Positions 43,197 to 52,898 are shown, counted from the stretch's first letter. The stretch is DNA of 64,000 nt from Kaistella montana (GCF_024436175.1 NZ_JANFQP010000002.1:434001-498000); one strand, 5' to 3'. A program made the numbers and translations. Notes: generated by a model not told the origin, from the sequence alone.

Positions 43197-44067
43197 ATGG
43201 AATGAGTTCTATGGTATTGTTGTTGCTTTGCATTTCTTCTTTGGCATTTTTTTCCAGCTCACGAAGAATATCTTTTGGATCCGAAATTTCTTTGCCATTC
43301 ACATTAATCATCACTTTCGAATTTGGGCGGTTCAAGATTTCGCGCATCCCTTGTACCGGATCATTTTGATATTGTTTCAGCTGTTTCACATATTGCGAGC
43401 GATTCACTTCCAACGGTTTTTTTCTGGTAAACGGAATATCTTTTCCTTGAGTATTGAGCTCCTCAGTTTTCGTTTCGGGAATTTTTTTCAAGCCTTTCAA
43501 TTCCATTTTATGGGTTCCGGTTTGATCTTCAATTTGTACAATCAGTCCCGGAAGTCCGGAGAATTTATACGGCCCATCCTGAATCGGAACTTCTATGGTG
43601 AACCAAGCGGTCCAGTTTCTTCCGGCAAAATTGGTGGTAGCTTTTTGGACTTGGAATTCGCCGATTTTCTTTTTTTCCTGCAAGATTTTCCAGTCGGGTT
43701 TTCGGTCTTCCGCAACTTTATAGGAATCATTTCCGATGCTTGAAACCAAAAAGGTTTTGTAATCCGGATACGTTTTTTCTACTTCATAATTGATTTCACC
43801 ACCATTGCTTTGTCGGGAAACCGAAATGCTTTTCATTCCTGCCGCCATTTGTTTTTTTATACTTTCATTGACGATAGAATCGCTTTCAAAAGAGCTTTTG
43901 CTGTAATATTTCGAGCCATTTTTATTGATATCGAGATACATCCATTCGGTTTTCAAGCTATCAATTTTGGTAGAATCCGGCGCGAATTTATATTCATAAA
44001 TCACCCGATTATTCTGTGCAGAAATAATCAAACCCAATAACAGAAATAATGCTGAAATCTTTTTCAT
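43195..44067 (-). CDS. GLPGLI family secreted protein, 290 aa
   Basis: A signal peptide (MKKISALFLLLGLIISAQ) precedes the GLPGLI core PYKFSGLPGLIVQIED, with WTAWFTIEVPIQDG just before it. The start is only 3 bases after the stop of the plug-barrel gene, so the two are cotranscribed and probably translationally coupled. The C-terminal part (GMREILNRPNSKVMINVNGK, then ELEKNAKEEMQSNN) is helical and charged. Function is unknown; pairing with a barrel suggests it is exported to, or works with, that outer-membrane protein. Confidence 0.9.
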   Translation of the reverse strand: MKKISALFLLLGLIISAQNNRVIYEYKFAPDSTKIDSLKTEWMYLDINKNGSKYYSKSSFESDSIVNESIKKQMAAGMKSISVSRQSNGGEINYEVEKTYPDYKTFLVSSIGNDSYKVAEDRKPDWKILQEKKKIGEFQVQKATTNFAGRNWTAWFTIEVPIQDGPYKFSGLPGLIVQIEDQTGTHKMELKGLKKIPETKTEELNTQGKDIPFTRKKPLEVNRSQYVKQLKQYQNDPVQGMREILNRPNSKVMINVNGKEISDPKDILRELEKNAKEEMQSNNNTIELIP

Positions 44068-44070
44068 GGT

Positions 44071-46797
44071 TTATTTAAAATTAAATTTCACAGTGAACAT
44101 TACTTGACTTGGACGAATGTACATGGTTCGTTTCGTGGTTAACAAAAATTCCGGGCTGTAGGAAATATCTTCGAAGGCTTTTTTGTTGCCGATATTCAAC
44201 CATTTAATCTCGAAATCGATTTTCTTTTTAGACCAAGTATATTGATAAGAAAGGTCATAGAAAGAGTTTTGGTAGCTTTCGTTGCCTGATTTTGTGTTCA
44301 GATCGTCCCAGAAGAAACCAATCGTGTGGTTCTCCATTGGATAAACATAAGCGGCAAGATTGTGGCTCCAACCGGAATTTTTCTGTGAAATATTGAAAGA
44401 TTCGTTGATGTTTTCTGTCCAGTTCAAAGAGATGTTGTAATCGACACTTAACCAAGAAAAATAAGTGTTATTAAACTTAAATCCTACATTTTGGCGGTTC
44501 GATTTCGTTCTTTGCAAATCATTATAAAAAGTAAATCCATTGGAATTGCTGTTCGAAAAATTAAGGGAAGCATTGGTTTTGAATTTCGGGAAATATTTAC
44601 CAATTTCTGCACTTTGAGTTCTCGAAATCACCGTATTATCAATCGCTGCCAAAGACAATTGCGAGCTAAAACCTTGTCCGGTGAATTTTTCAATAATGTT
44701 TCTTTCGTTGGTGTTGTAGCCAAATCTCACATTGAAAAAGACGTTATTCAGCGGGTTTCGGTATTCCAATCGAGTTCCTAAATTTCTGGAAAGATATTCC
44801 GGCATCAAAGGATTTTGAGCGTCGTACCTCATCGTAAGTCCCAAAGGTGAAGTGAGCATTTTTCCACCGTATAAAAATCCGAAATTCCCGAAATCATAGG
44901 ATTGATTGGCAAAAACCCACCATTTGAAAAACGAAGCAAAATCATAAGAAGCAAAAACGCTCGGCTCGAAAACCGTTTTGTTGTTGTCTAAATACTGATT
45001 TCTTAAGTTGTCTTTATAGGTAATTCCATAAAAATTCAATGGTAAATTGAGGCTTAAATTGAAATTATTCGATTTATAATTGATTCCGACTTGGGTGTAG
45101 GGCTGCACTTCATTCCATTTCATATCGTTCTCATAGTCAAATCCGTAACTTGTAAATCCACTGTTTCCGCCCAATAAAACCGATTCCAAATTATTGAAAC
45201 TCATATTGAGACCGATTTCCGGTGTGAAAGTGAATTTTTTATAGGTAAAACCAACCGAAGCGGAGTGATTCGCAATCAAAGTATTTGATTTCGCAAACTG
45301 TTGGGAAACATTGAATTGATCGGCTTCCGCAAAATTTCCTTCCATATTTAAGTAAGAAGAAGGATTGATGGTCAACGTTTGTTTATCAGTTTGATAACTG
45401 AAATAACTCATCACATTGAAAAGCTTTTCTTTCCAAGGCAAAATCGCGCTCAACGAGTTCTGAATCATCCCTGAAGGAGAATTTAAACCTTGAGCCGAAG
45501 AATGATTTTCAGCATAAGTATTCCCCAAAACATCCTCTTTAATGGTATTTCTTTGGGTCATCGCGTCGCTTTCATTCCAGAAACCATTCCAGGTTGTGGT
45601 GTTTTTAAAGAAGCCTTTTTTTGCGTTTTTAGTAAAAATCAATTCTCCTTTTGCAGCATTCGTGTAGAAATTATTGGTAGTAAAAGACGTCAATTCTCCA
45701 CCAGTGGACAATCTCGGCGAACCTTCCTGAAAGATTTCAACTTTGTTGTCGCTTCTTTCGATGCTGTTGTTGGTATAACTTGCGTTGGCTTTCAGTTCCC
45801 ATTCTTTATTTTTGAAAGGATTGGTCAATAGATTGGCTGAGAAATAATGAACATTGTTTTGCAAATATCTTTTCTCCGGAACATTCGGTACATCGGCGGT
45901 TTCGAGGTTGGTCCAACTTTTTTGAGAAGCTTGGCTTCTTCTTCCTTCCCAGCGACTTCCGAAACCTAAAAGATTACCTTCTTTTTCCACACTTTCACCG
46001 TTGTTATTGGCTTTATAATTCACCACCCATTGGTTTTTTTGTCCGAAAAACATCGGCGTGAGTTTCACATTCCAAAGCAGCGGATCCATTCCTACGCCAA
46101 CTTCTCCCCTTCCGGTCATCGTCACGGTTTTCTTTAAAACTACGTTCAGCGCTGCGTTTTCCGAAGGAACTTTGTCCTGAAGGATTTTCACAGGTTGGTG
46201 ATTTTCCATCACTTCTACTTTCTGAACGGCATCTTTCGGTAATGAATTATTCACGGTACCGTAACCCCCTTCCATTAAATCTTTTCCGTTCACATAAAAT
46301 TTATTGATCGGCTCTCCTTGATAAAGCACCGAGCCATCACCATTGACTTCAATTCCGGGGATTTTCTTTAAAACATCCGCCAAAGTACGGTCTGCTTTGC
46401 TTTCAAACGCTTTCAAATCATAAGAAATCGTATCTCCTTTTTTGGTAATAAGTTTGGTTTTCAGTTTTACCTCTTTAATTTCCGTTGCATCAGAATCCAT
46501 TGTGAAATTGAGGTTTTGATTCTGATTTTTAATGGTTTTTAAAAGAGATTTTTGGTTAAAAGCTTTGGCTTTCAATTCTACATTTTGCTCAGCGGAAGTG
46601 AAAGTCACTTTATACTCACCTTTAGAATTGGTAATCGAGTATGCCATAATAGCATCTTTGCCCTGTTCTTCAATGGTTACACTTGCGCTAGGAATTGGTT
46701 GCCCGTCTGCATCCGTTATTTTTCCGGAAACGGTGGTTTGCGCATAAGCCATCATTGAAAATAAGAAAATGGAGAAAAAAGTAGAGAACGATTTCAT
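44071..46797 (-). CDS. Outer-membrane beta-barrel protein with CarboxypepD_reg-like and plug domains, 908 aa
   Basis: After a signal peptide (STFFSIFLFSMMAYAQ) comes an Ig-like carboxypeptidase-regulatory domain (TTVSGKITDADGQPIPSASV, residues about 20-100), then a TonB-receptor-like plug (LADVLKKIPGIEVNGDGSVL near 138-157; INKFYVNGKDLMEGGYGTVN near 164-183; VEVMENHQPVKILQDKVPSE) and a large barrel of about 700 residues ending in VMFTVKFNFK. The terminal Phe-rich strand fits BamA-dependent insertion. No TonB box is obvious. It belongs with the OMP_b-brl_3 group seen beside GLPGLI genes. Substrate unknown. Confidence 0.88.
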   Translation of the reverse strand: MKSFSTFFSIFLFSMMAYAQTTVSGKITDADGQPIPSASVTIEEQGKDAIMAYSITNSKGEYKVTFTSAEQNVELKAKAFNQKSLLKTIKNQNQNLNFTMDSDATEIKEVKLKTKLITKKGDTISYDLKAFESKADRTLADVLKKIPGIEVNGDGSVLYQGEPINKFYVNGKDLMEGGYGTVNNSLPKDAVQKVEVMENHQPVKILQDKVPSENAALNVVLKKTVTMTGRGEVGVGMDPLLWNVKLTPMFFGQKNQWVVNYKANNNGESVEKEGNLLGFGSRWEGRRSQASQKSWTNLETADVPNVPEKRYLQNNVHYFSANLLTNPFKNKEWELKANASYTNNSIERSDNKVEIFQEGSPRLSTGGELTSFTTNNFYTNAAKGELIFTKNAKKGFFKNTTTWNGFWNESDAMTQRNTIKEDVLGNTYAENHSSAQGLNSPSGMIQNSLSAILPWKEKLFNVMSYFSYQTDKQTLTINPSSYLNMEGNFAEADQFNVSQQFAKSNTLIANHSASVGFTYKKFTFTPEIGLNMSFNNLESVLLGGNSGFTSYGFDYENDMKWNEVQPYTQVGINYKSNNFNLSLNLPLNFYGITYKDNLRNQYLDNNKTVFEPSVFASYDFASFFKWWVFANQSYDFGNFGFLYGGKMLTSPLGLTMRYDAQNPLMPEYLSRNLGTRLEYRNPLNNVFFNVRFGYNTNERNIIEKFTGQGFSSQLSLAAIDNTVISRTQSAEIGKYFPKFKTNASLNFSNSNSNGFTFYNDLQRTKSNRQNVGFKFNNTYFSWLSVDYNISLNWTENINESFNISQKNSGWSHNLAAYVYPMENHTIGFFWDDLNTKSGNESYQNSFYDLSYQYTWSKKKIDFEIKWLNIGNKKAFEDISYSPEFLLTTKRTMYIRPSQVMFTVKFNFK

Positions 46798-46916
46798 GAA
46801 TATTTTTTTGAAATTAGTAGGTATTGCCTTGGTTTTGTTACACTAAGAAGATGATAAACAAAAAGGTTCCGTATTAAATCTACTTTTGTTTTCGATAAAA
46901 ACTATAATGTTTTGAG

Positions 46917-46945
46917 TTGTTAAAAATTCTTTTTTCCTAATTTTG
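46917..46945 (+). promoter_or_regulatory. Promoter of the cupin-like gene
   Basis: TTG (46917-46919) and TAATTTTG (46938-46945) are 18 bases apart; the ATG at 46966 follows 20 bases later. Confidence 0.55.
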
Positions 46946-46965
46946 CGGCTTAACATTGAATTAAT

Positions 46966-47847
46966 ATGGGACTTCATTTAACGCCGATTGATGTAGTAGA
47001 AGACATTAGCAAAGAAGAATTCCGGGAAAAATATTTACTTCCCCGAAAGCCGGTTGTCATCCGGAATATGGCCAAAAACTGGCCCGCTTACCAAAAATGG
47101 ACGATGGAGTACATGAAAGAAGTGGTGGGTGATGTAGAAGTACCGCTTTATGATTCTTCTAAAGCAGATCCGGCCGCTCCGATCAATGCTTCGGCTGCTA
47201 AAATGAAATTCGCCGATTATATCGACCTGATTCAAAGGGAACCTACCGATCTTCGAATTTTCCTTTTTGACCCGATCAAGTCTGCTCCGAAACTTCTCGA
47301 AGATTACATTTCACCCAAAAAACTGATGGGTGGTTTTCTCGATAAATTCCCGAATATGTTTTTCGGTGGGAAAGGTTCGGTGACTTTTCTTCATTATGAT
47401 ATCGATATGGCGCATATTTTCCACACGCATTTCAATGGCAGAAAACATATTTTGCTTTTTGATTATAAATGGAAAGACCGACTTTATAAAATTCCTTATG
47501 CGACTTATGCTTTGGAAGACTTTGATATCGCCAATCCCGATTTCGAAAAATTCCCGGCTTTAGACGGAGTGGAAGGTGTTGAATGTTTCTTGGAACACGG
47601 CGACACATTGTTTATGCCGACCGGTTGGTGGCATTGGATGAAATATCTCGACGGAAGTTTTTCAATTTCACTTCGAGCTTGGGATAAATCTTGGGCGGTA
47701 AAAGCACATTCGCTTTGGAATCTTACCGTTCAGCGTAATTTTGATAATTTCATGAAAGCCAGATTCAAGAAAAAATACATGGACTGGAAAGAGAAAAAAG
47801 CCATTGAAAGAGCCAATTATGCTTTGAAAAAAGGCATTCCAAAATAA
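46966..47847 (+). CDS. Cupin_8 / JmjC-like domain protein, 293 aa
   Basis: The cupin_8 fold of 2-oxoglutarate-Fe(II) oxygenases is visible. RKPVVIRNMAKNWPAYQKW near 29-47 is the typical entry strand; the metal facial triad would be His and Asp in FLHYDIDMAHIF near 140 and the His of GWWHWMKYL near 221. GDTLFMPTGWWHWM is the classic JmjC second-histidine segment. Relatives hydroxylate protein or tRNA side chains, but many are of unknown substrate. The protein has no signal peptide. It is monocistronic with its own promoter and terminator. Confidence 0.85.
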   Translation: MGLHLTPIDVVEDISKEEFREKYLLPRKPVVIRNMAKNWPAYQKWTMEYMKEVVGDVEVPLYDSSKADPAAPINASAAKMKFADYIDLIQREPTDLRIFLFDPIKSAPKLLEDYISPKKLMGGFLDKFPNMFFGGKGSVTFLHYDIDMAHIFHTHFNGRKHILLFDYKWKDRLYKIPYATYALEDFDIANPDFEKFPALDGVEGVECFLEHGDTLFMPTGWWHWMKYLDGSFSISLRAWDKSWAVKAHSLWNLTVQRNFDNFMKARFKKKYMDWKEKKAIERANYALKKGIPK

Positions 47848-47855
47848 TTTTACTC

Positions 47856-47886
47856 AACAGCAAATTTTAAGTTTGCTGTTTTTTTT
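47856..47886 (+). terminator. Terminator of the cupin-like gene
   Basis: AACAGCAAA (47856-47864) pairs with TTTGCTGTT (47872-47880) and leads into eight T. Confidence 0.85.
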
Positions 47887-48010
47887 ACCGCAAAAGTGGC
47901 AAAAGAAATCATTGGAAATTAGCATTTCAAAAGACTGCAAAAACTCTAAAACTCAATTTTTCCAATTTTTGAAAAACTTTAAAACACAAAGCTTTTGTTT
48001 CTTTTGCGGT
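47887..48010. repeat. Inverted-repeat-bounded intergenic element
   Basis: ACCGCAAAAG (47887-47896) is perfectly repeated in inverse as CTTTTGCGGT (48001-48010); allowing four mismatches the arms extend to 19 bases. In between lies a related word (AAAAGACTGCAAAAACT). It fills the space between two convergent genes and looks like the dispersed CGCAAAAG-type repeats I recall from related genomes; only one copy is in this window. Confidence 0.55.
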
Positions 48011-48026
48011 TTAAAAAAAACTCCAA

Positions 48027-49721
48027 CTAAGGAATTCTGAAAATCGGATAAAGATTGACCGAACCTTCGTAATATTCTGAATTCTTGTAAATCCACTCTA
48101 GTTGGGCTTTTCCGTCTTTTGCAAATGCTGGATTTGCAATTTTCTCCATTTCAAATGCGGTTCTTAAAACCTGATTTTTTTTGAGCAATTCTGCAGCGGT
48201 ATCTTCAAAAACATAATCTGAAAAATATTCCTTTTGTCCTAAAATTCCATCAAAGAAATTCCAATTGAAAAAGGAATCCGTGGCTTCCGGTTCCAAAGTT
48301 TCGAGCAAATATTTCACGCCAAATTGCTTGGTAGAAACTATAAAATCTCCTTTTCTGAAAGCTCTGTTTTTAATATCAGATTTTACTTGAGTTTCATAAT
48401 GAAGATAATGACCTTCGTAAGGATTTTTCACTGTTTTGAAGTCAATAATTCGGTATTGTTCAACGAAAATCACAGAATCATTGGAAATTTCCTTCATGCT
48501 GATGTTGTTTCTTTTCAGATGTTCAATCACTTTATATTCCGATTTTGGAATCACATAATAGCGCGGAATTGCGATTTTTTTGGTGGAAGTATATTCATCG
48601 AAAAACTTCACTTTTCGGGTAAAAGGTTTCGTTCTGTCGTAAAACAATCTCGGTTTTCCGGAAACTTCGCTGGTTTTCATTCCGGCTTCATATCCTTTAA
48701 AATCAATCAGTTGAAATTGCTTTTCATTCAATTTCCATTGCAAAGAATATTGATTTCCAGGTTGCAAATTGGCGGTGTTTTCATCCATCTTCTTGCGGAT
48801 TTCCCCAATATTTTTCTCCACAAAACGAATGGAACTCAACATATACTCGTAAGTCGCAGCAATACGGTCTTTGTAAGGTTTCAACATGTGCGTTTCGGCG
48901 ACGGTTCCCAAAGTGTTGAAAAGCGTGGTGTAACCGGTCGCATAACGCGGAGAATCCATAAACGCTGGAAAACCTTCATCCGGAGAATCGCCGTGGATAT
49001 TGACATAAGGCGTGGTGAGCATTCCTTTTTTCTCCAAATGACTGAGAATTTCCGGTTGCATTTTTTCATTAAAATAGTTCCCTAAAACCGTTCCTAATCG
49101 TTCTTTATTCGTAGAAATATAGGTGAACAAATATTGGTAATCCGCTCCGTTACTTACATGATTATCAATAAAATAAATCGGTTTGAAATGTTGAAAAATC
49201 TGTTGGAAACTTTTGGCATTTTCCGAATCGTTTTTGATGAAATCGCGGTTCAGATCAAAATTTCTGGCATTTCCTCGAAAACCGTATTCTTCCGGACCGT
49301 TTTGGTTGGCTCGGCTGAATTTTCCACGTCGCAACATTCCGGAAATATTATAGGATTCGATGGCTGCAATTTTCAGATTTTTATTTGAAATTTTCCCTGT
49401 AGCCAAATCCCGCATCAACATCATAGTGGCATCAATTCCGTCGGGTTCACCGGGGTGAATGCCGTTATTAATGAGAATTGTAGCATTATTTTTACTTTTT
49501 GAAGGCGTGAAAACTACAACTTTGATCGGTTCTCCGTTATCATCTTTCCCGAAATTTTCAATGGAAATACTTTCGAAATTTTGATCGAGATTATCATAAT
49601 ATTTCACCATTTCTTCATAGGTTACGGTTTGGTTGCCGTTGCCATTTTCGTAGGGAGTTTTAAAATCTTGAGCAAAAGAAAATACGGTTTGAACGATAAA
49701 AAGTAGAGTTAGTTTTTTCAT
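48027..49721 (-). CDS. M14-family zinc carboxypeptidase-like protein, 564 aa
   Basis: A signal peptide (MKKLTLLFIVQTVFSFAQ) is followed by an M14 peptidase-like domain: the zinc His and Glu in NNGIHPGEPDGIDATMML near 85-102, RGNARNFDLNRDFI near 149-162 (substrate Arg region) and the third His in FIDNHVSNGADYQYLF near 185-200. The catalytic Glu would be in GTVAETHMLKPY near 270. The C-terminal 230 residues are a separate region of beta type. Bacteroidota have many such secreted M14 proteins of unknown specificity. No T9SS sorting domain is seen. Confidence 0.85.
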   Translation of the reverse strand: MKKLTLLFIVQTVFSFAQDFKTPYENGNGNQTVTYEEMVKYYDNLDQNFESISIENFGKDDNGEPIKVVVFTPSKSKNNATILINNGIHPGEPDGIDATMMLMRDLATGKISNKNLKIAAIESYNISGMLRRGKFSRANQNGPEEYGFRGNARNFDLNRDFIKNDSENAKSFQQIFQHFKPIYFIDNHVSNGADYQYLFTYISTNKERLGTVLGNYFNEKMQPEILSHLEKKGMLTTPYVNIHGDSPDEGFPAFMDSPRYATGYTTLFNTLGTVAETHMLKPYKDRIAATYEYMLSSIRFVEKNIGEIRKKMDENTANLQPGNQYSLQWKLNEKQFQLIDFKGYEAGMKTSEVSGKPRLFYDRTKPFTRKVKFFDEYTSTKKIAIPRYYVIPKSEYKVIEHLKRNNISMKEISNDSVIFVEQYRIIDFKTVKNPYEGHYLHYETQVKSDIKNRAFRKGDFIVSTKQFGVKYLLETLEPEATDSFFNWNFFDGILGQKEYFSDYVFEDTAAELLKKNQVLRTAFEMEKIANPAFAKDGKAQLEWIYKNSEYYEGSVNLYPIFRIP

Positions 49722-49755
49722 TGAAAAGGAAATTTTAAAACGAAGATATTAATAA

Positions 49756-49786
49756 AAAATCCACAGAAACAATTTCTGCGGATTTT
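49756..49786 (-). terminator. lepA terminator
   Basis: AAAATCC-x-CAGAAA (49756-49769) pairs with TTTCTG-x-GGATTTT (49773-49786) with one mismatch; on the minus strand it ends in a T-run. It lies 50 bases beyond the lepA stop. Confidence 0.75.
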
Positions 49787-49836
49787 ATTTATCTTGATTC
49801 TTGGATCTGAAATCTTGAAATCTTGAATCTATTGAT

Positions 49837-51633
49837 TTAATCATTCAACTTCAAAACCGCCATAAATGCAGATTGCGGAACCTCTACCCTACCAATCTGC
49901 TTCATTTTTTTCTTTCCTTCTTTCTGCTTTTCTAAGAGTTTACGCTTTCTGGAAATATCACCACCGTAACATTTTGCGGTAACGTCTTTTCTTAATGCCT
50001 TGATGGTTTCTCTGGCGATTACTTTGGTTCCTAAAGCGGCCTGAACGGCAATATCAAATTGTTGTCTCGGAATCAATTCGCGGAGTTTTTCGCACATCCT
50101 TTTTCCGATATAATACGCGTTGCTGTCGTGAATTAATGATGAAAGCGCATCCACCATATCGCCATTGATCAAAATATCCATTTTAACAAGCTTGGATGGT
50201 TTGAAACCGATCGGATGGTAATCGAATGACGCATAACCTTTTGAAATCGATTTCAATCGGTCATAAAAATCAAAAACAACTTCCGCCAATGGCATATTGA
50301 AAACCAGCTCTACCCTTTCCGAAGTCAGATAACTTTGGTTGACGATTTCGCCTCTTTTTTCGATACATAAAGTCATTACCGGACCTACAAATTCGGATTT
50401 GGTGATGATGGTTGCTTTAATAAATGGTTCTTCTACCCGATCCATCGTCGTCGGATCCATCATTTCTGAAGGGTTATTGATGAGGATCGCTTTTTCGGGT
50501 TCTTTTTTGGTATATCCATGGTAAGAAACGTTTGGAACGGTGGTAATCACGTCCATATTGAACTCTCTGTCGAGTCTTTCCTGAACGATTTCCATGTGAA
50601 GCATTCCAAGGAATCCGCAACGGAAACCGAATCCTAATGCTGCAGAACTTTCCGGTTCGAAAACAAGTGATGCGTCATTTAATCTTAATTTTTCCAAAGA
50701 AAATCTCAATTCTTCAAAATCTTCAGATTCTATCGGATAAATCCCGGCAAAAACCATGGGTTTCACCTCTTCAAAACCTTCGATTGGAGCTTCAGCACCG
50801 TTCTCGAAAGTCGTAATCGTGTCACCAACTTTTACTTCTCGAGCGTCTTTAATCCCGGAAATAATATAACCTACGTCTCCTGTTTTAATTTCTTTTTTTG
50901 GTGCTTGTTTTAGTTTTAAAGTTCCCACTTCATCGGCTTCATACATCTTGTTGGTCGCCATAAATTTAATGCGTTGACCTTTTTTGATGCTTCCATTCAC
51001 CACTTTAAAATAAGCTTCAATTCCTCGGAAAGGATTATAAACAGAATCAAAAATCAGCGCTTGAAGCGGCCCATCTTCATTCCCAACCGGAGCCGGAATT
51101 CTTTTTACAATTTGCTCCAAAAGTTCATGCACCCCTTCGCCAGTTTTCCCGGAAACACGAAGAACATCTTCGTAATCGCAACCGATAAGATTCATAATCT
51201 CATCCGTAACTTCTTCCGGATTTGCAGATGGCAAATCGATTTTATTGAGAATCGGAATAATCGTTAAATCATTTTCCAATGCCAAATATAAATTACTAAT
51301 CGTTTGTGCCTGAATGCTTTGTGCAGCATCTACAATCAGAAGCGCACCTTCGCAAGCAGCGATAGAACGGGATACTTCGTAGGAGAAATCCACGTGTCCT
51401 GGAGTGTCGATCAGGTTGAGAACATATTTTTCTCCATCCAGCTCATAATCCATTTGTATCGCGTGAGATTTTATGGTAATTCCGCGCTCTTTTTCCAAAT
51501 CCATGTCATCCAAGGTTTGCGACTGCAATTCTCTTTGGGTAACGGTATTAGTATATTCCAAAAGTCGGTCTGCCAAAGTAGATTTCCCGTGGTCGATATG
51601 TGCAATGATGCAAAAGTTTCGTATGTTTTTCAT
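49837..51633 (-). CDS. lepA: Translation elongation factor 4 (LepA), 598 aa
   Basis: EF4 is a ribosomal GTPase that acts on stalled or poorly positioned ribosomes. G1 [17 protein letters not shown] near 10-26, G2 [13 protein letters not shown] near 49, G3 [12 protein letters not shown] near 76 and G4 NKIDLPSA near 130 are all clear; the specific C-terminal domain with [20 protein letters not shown] near 553-572 separates it from EF-G. Length is exactly usual. A TAAATTTG -7 box lies 18 bases before the start. Single-gene unit. Confidence 0.97.
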   Translation of the reverse strand: MKNIRNFCIIAHIDHGKSTLADRLLEYTNTVTQRELQSQTLDDMDLEKERGITIKSHAIQMDYELDGEKYVLNLIDTPGHVDFSYEVSRSIAACEGALLIVDAAQSIQAQTISNLYLALENDLTIIPILNKIDLPSANPEEVTDEIMNLIGCDYEDVLRVSGKTGEGVHELLEQIVKRIPAPVGNEDGPLQALIFDSVYNPFRGIEAYFKVVNGSIKKGQRIKFMATNKMYEADEVGTLKLKQAPKKEIKTGDVGYIISGIKDAREVKVGDTITTFENGAEAPIEGFEEVKPMVFAGIYPIESEDFEELRFSLEKLRLNDASLVFEPESSAALGFGFRCGFLGMLHMEIVQERLDREFNMDVITTVPNVSYHGYTKKEPEKAILINNPSEMMDPTTMDRVEEPFIKATIITKSEFVGPVMTLCIEKRGEIVNQSYLTSERVELVFNMPLAEVVFDFYDRLKSISKGYASFDYHPIGFKPSKLVKMDILINGDMVDALSSLIHDSNAYYIGKRMCEKLRELIPRQQFDIAVQAALGTKVIARETIKALRKDVTAKCYGGDISRKRKLLEKQKEGKKKMKQIGRVEVPQSAFMAVLKLND

Positions 51634-51651
51634 TCAATTCTTGATAGGTTG

Positions 51652-51659
51652 CAAATTTA
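51652..51659 (-). promoter_or_regulatory. -7 box TAAATTTG of lepA
   Basis: Exact -7 match on the minus strand, 18 bases before the lepA ATG at 51633. Confidence 0.5.
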
Positions 51660-51761
51660 GTATTTTTTGGTGGATTGTGTTGAATGTTTAAAATTGCTTT
51701 GATTTCAAAAATCATTCATCAGAAATTGGCTAAAACTGTTTGTTTTGGGACAAAAATAGAA

Positions 51762-51790
51762 CGACCTCTGCAAAAAAATTACAGAGGTCG
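51762..51790 (-). terminator. Hairpin after the sigma-factor operon
   Basis: CGACCTCTG (51762-51770) and CAGAGGTCG (51782-51790) form a perfect 9-bp stem 24 bases past the stop at 51815. There is no T-tract directly after the stem, so termination strength is uncertain. Confidence 0.5.
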
Positions 51791-51814
51791 CTCAAACATT
51801 AAAAAAATAAACTA

Positions 51815-52330
51815 TTATGGTCGCCTGCGCTGCGGATTGGTTTTCCCGGATCCGTCTTGTTTTTTGTCTAATATTTTGTTTCGCATTTTTCCTTCGGTTT
51901 GGTACATCTGCAACACTTGTTGTGGTTTGATGACCCTCATGAATTTTTGCGAATATAATTTTCTGTTATCCAAAAGCTGTTGCCCAATTTCGAAGCTTTC
52001 ATTGAGTCTTCGTTTTGCCTCATCATCGCTCATATTATCATAATCTTCGCTGGGTTTGAATCTGCTTTTAATCTCATTTTGCTTTTCCTGATATTCAGCA
52101 AAAAGATTTTTAAACTCATTTTGTTCCTCTTCCGAAACTTCCAGTTCTTCAACCATCATATTTTCTCGGAACTGTTTCAGCAACTTCATTCGATCATCGG
52201 GACTCATATTCTGGATGAGTTCTTTTCTTTGCTCCGGCTTCATTTTCTTCCAATCGTACTTCTGCTCTTGTGCAAAACTGTTCTGAGATGCCAATAAAAG
52301 AGTGAATACTAAAAATAAAATCTTTTTCAT
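51815..52330 (-). CDS. Periplasmic helical protein, Spy/CpxP-like by character, 171 aa
   Basis: The protein has a signal peptide (MKKILFLVFTLLLASQNSFA) and a charged, all-helical mature part: KKMKPEQRKELIQNMSPDDR, KLLKQFRENMMVEELEVSEE and QNEFKNLFAEYQEKQNEIKS. It resembles periplasmic sensor or chaperone proteins of the Spy/CpxP/CnrX kind, but I see no exact LTxxQ motif, so this is a likeness of architecture only. The frame extends 17 codons upstream into the preceding gene; ATG 52330 gives the signal peptide. Third gene of the sigma/anti-sigma trio, 13 bases after the second. Confidence 0.75.
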   Translation of the reverse strand: MKKILFLVFTLLLASQNSFAQEQKYDWKKMKPEQRKELIQNMSPDDRMKLLKQFRENMMVEELEVSEEEQNEFKNLFAEYQEKQNEIKSRFKPSEDYDNMSDDEAKRRLNESFEIGQQLLDNRKLYSQKFMRVIKPQQVLQMYQTEGKMRNKILDKKQDGSGKTNPQRRRP

Positions 52331-52343
52331 TTCTGCTTTCGTT

Positions 52344-52898
52344 TTAGTTATACAGATCCAAATAAATGTCCTGTTCCGCATTATTTCCTAAATCTGCCAA
52401 TTCAGCCGATGTAAAACTCGAGAGAATTTGATCTACCTGAACTTCCGGAGTTTGAACTGCTGTTTTCACATTCTTAGCTGCAACGGCTTTTGTTTCTTGA
52501 TGATCAACAACTTTCACTTGAGCTTCGTCTTCTTTTGGATGAATTTCCTCTGTAGAAGTTAAATCATTCTGCAAAGTTTGATAAGCAATTGTTGCTTCAT
52601 TTTCAGGTTTATCGATTGATTCTGAAACGCTTACAGCATCAGCTTTTTCATTCGAAACTTGAGTAGTCATCAAATTCTGGTTTGCGGTCGTTTCATTTTG
52701 ATTCATGACAAATGTGATTCCGAAAACCATCGCAACAGCGGCAGCAGCGGCATATACCCAATTCAATTTCACCACTTTTGTTTCTTTTTTTGGCGCGGTT
52801 TCTTGCAAAACTTTCGCCTGCATTTCCGCAAAGAAACTTTCGTCGGGAACTTTGTAAATATTTTTACGTTCTAAATTTTCTATATCTAAATTTTTCAT
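52344..52898 (-). CDS. Putative anti-sigma factor, single-pass membrane protein, 184 aa
   Basis: A short N-terminal cytoplasmic part (about 45 residues, KNIYKVPDESFFAEMQ) precedes one membrane helix (NWVYAAAAAVAMVFGITFVM, about 46-65), then a 120-residue, Thr/Glu/Val-rich periplasmic part ending DNAEQDIYLDLYN-like (NNAEQDIYLDLYN). The topology and the place directly after an ECF sigma gene (36-base gap) support an anti-sigma role; no zinc-binding HxxxCxxC motif is seen, so it is not a ZAS type. Part of a three-gene minus-strand operon. Confidence 0.7.
   Translation of the reverse strand: MKNLDIENLERKNIYKVPDESFFAEMQAKVLQETAPKKETKVVKLNWVYAAAAAVAMVFGITFVMNQNETTANQNLMTTQVSNEKADAVSVSESIDKPENEATIAYQTLQNDLTSTEEIHPKEDEAQVKVVDHQETKAVAAKNVKTAVQTPEVQVDQILSSFTSAELADLGNNAEQDIYLDLYN

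Noticed and set aside
49785-49832. Repeats of ATCTTGAA after lepA
   Set aside because: Short AT-rich similarity without fixed period; looks like low-complexity intergenic DNA.
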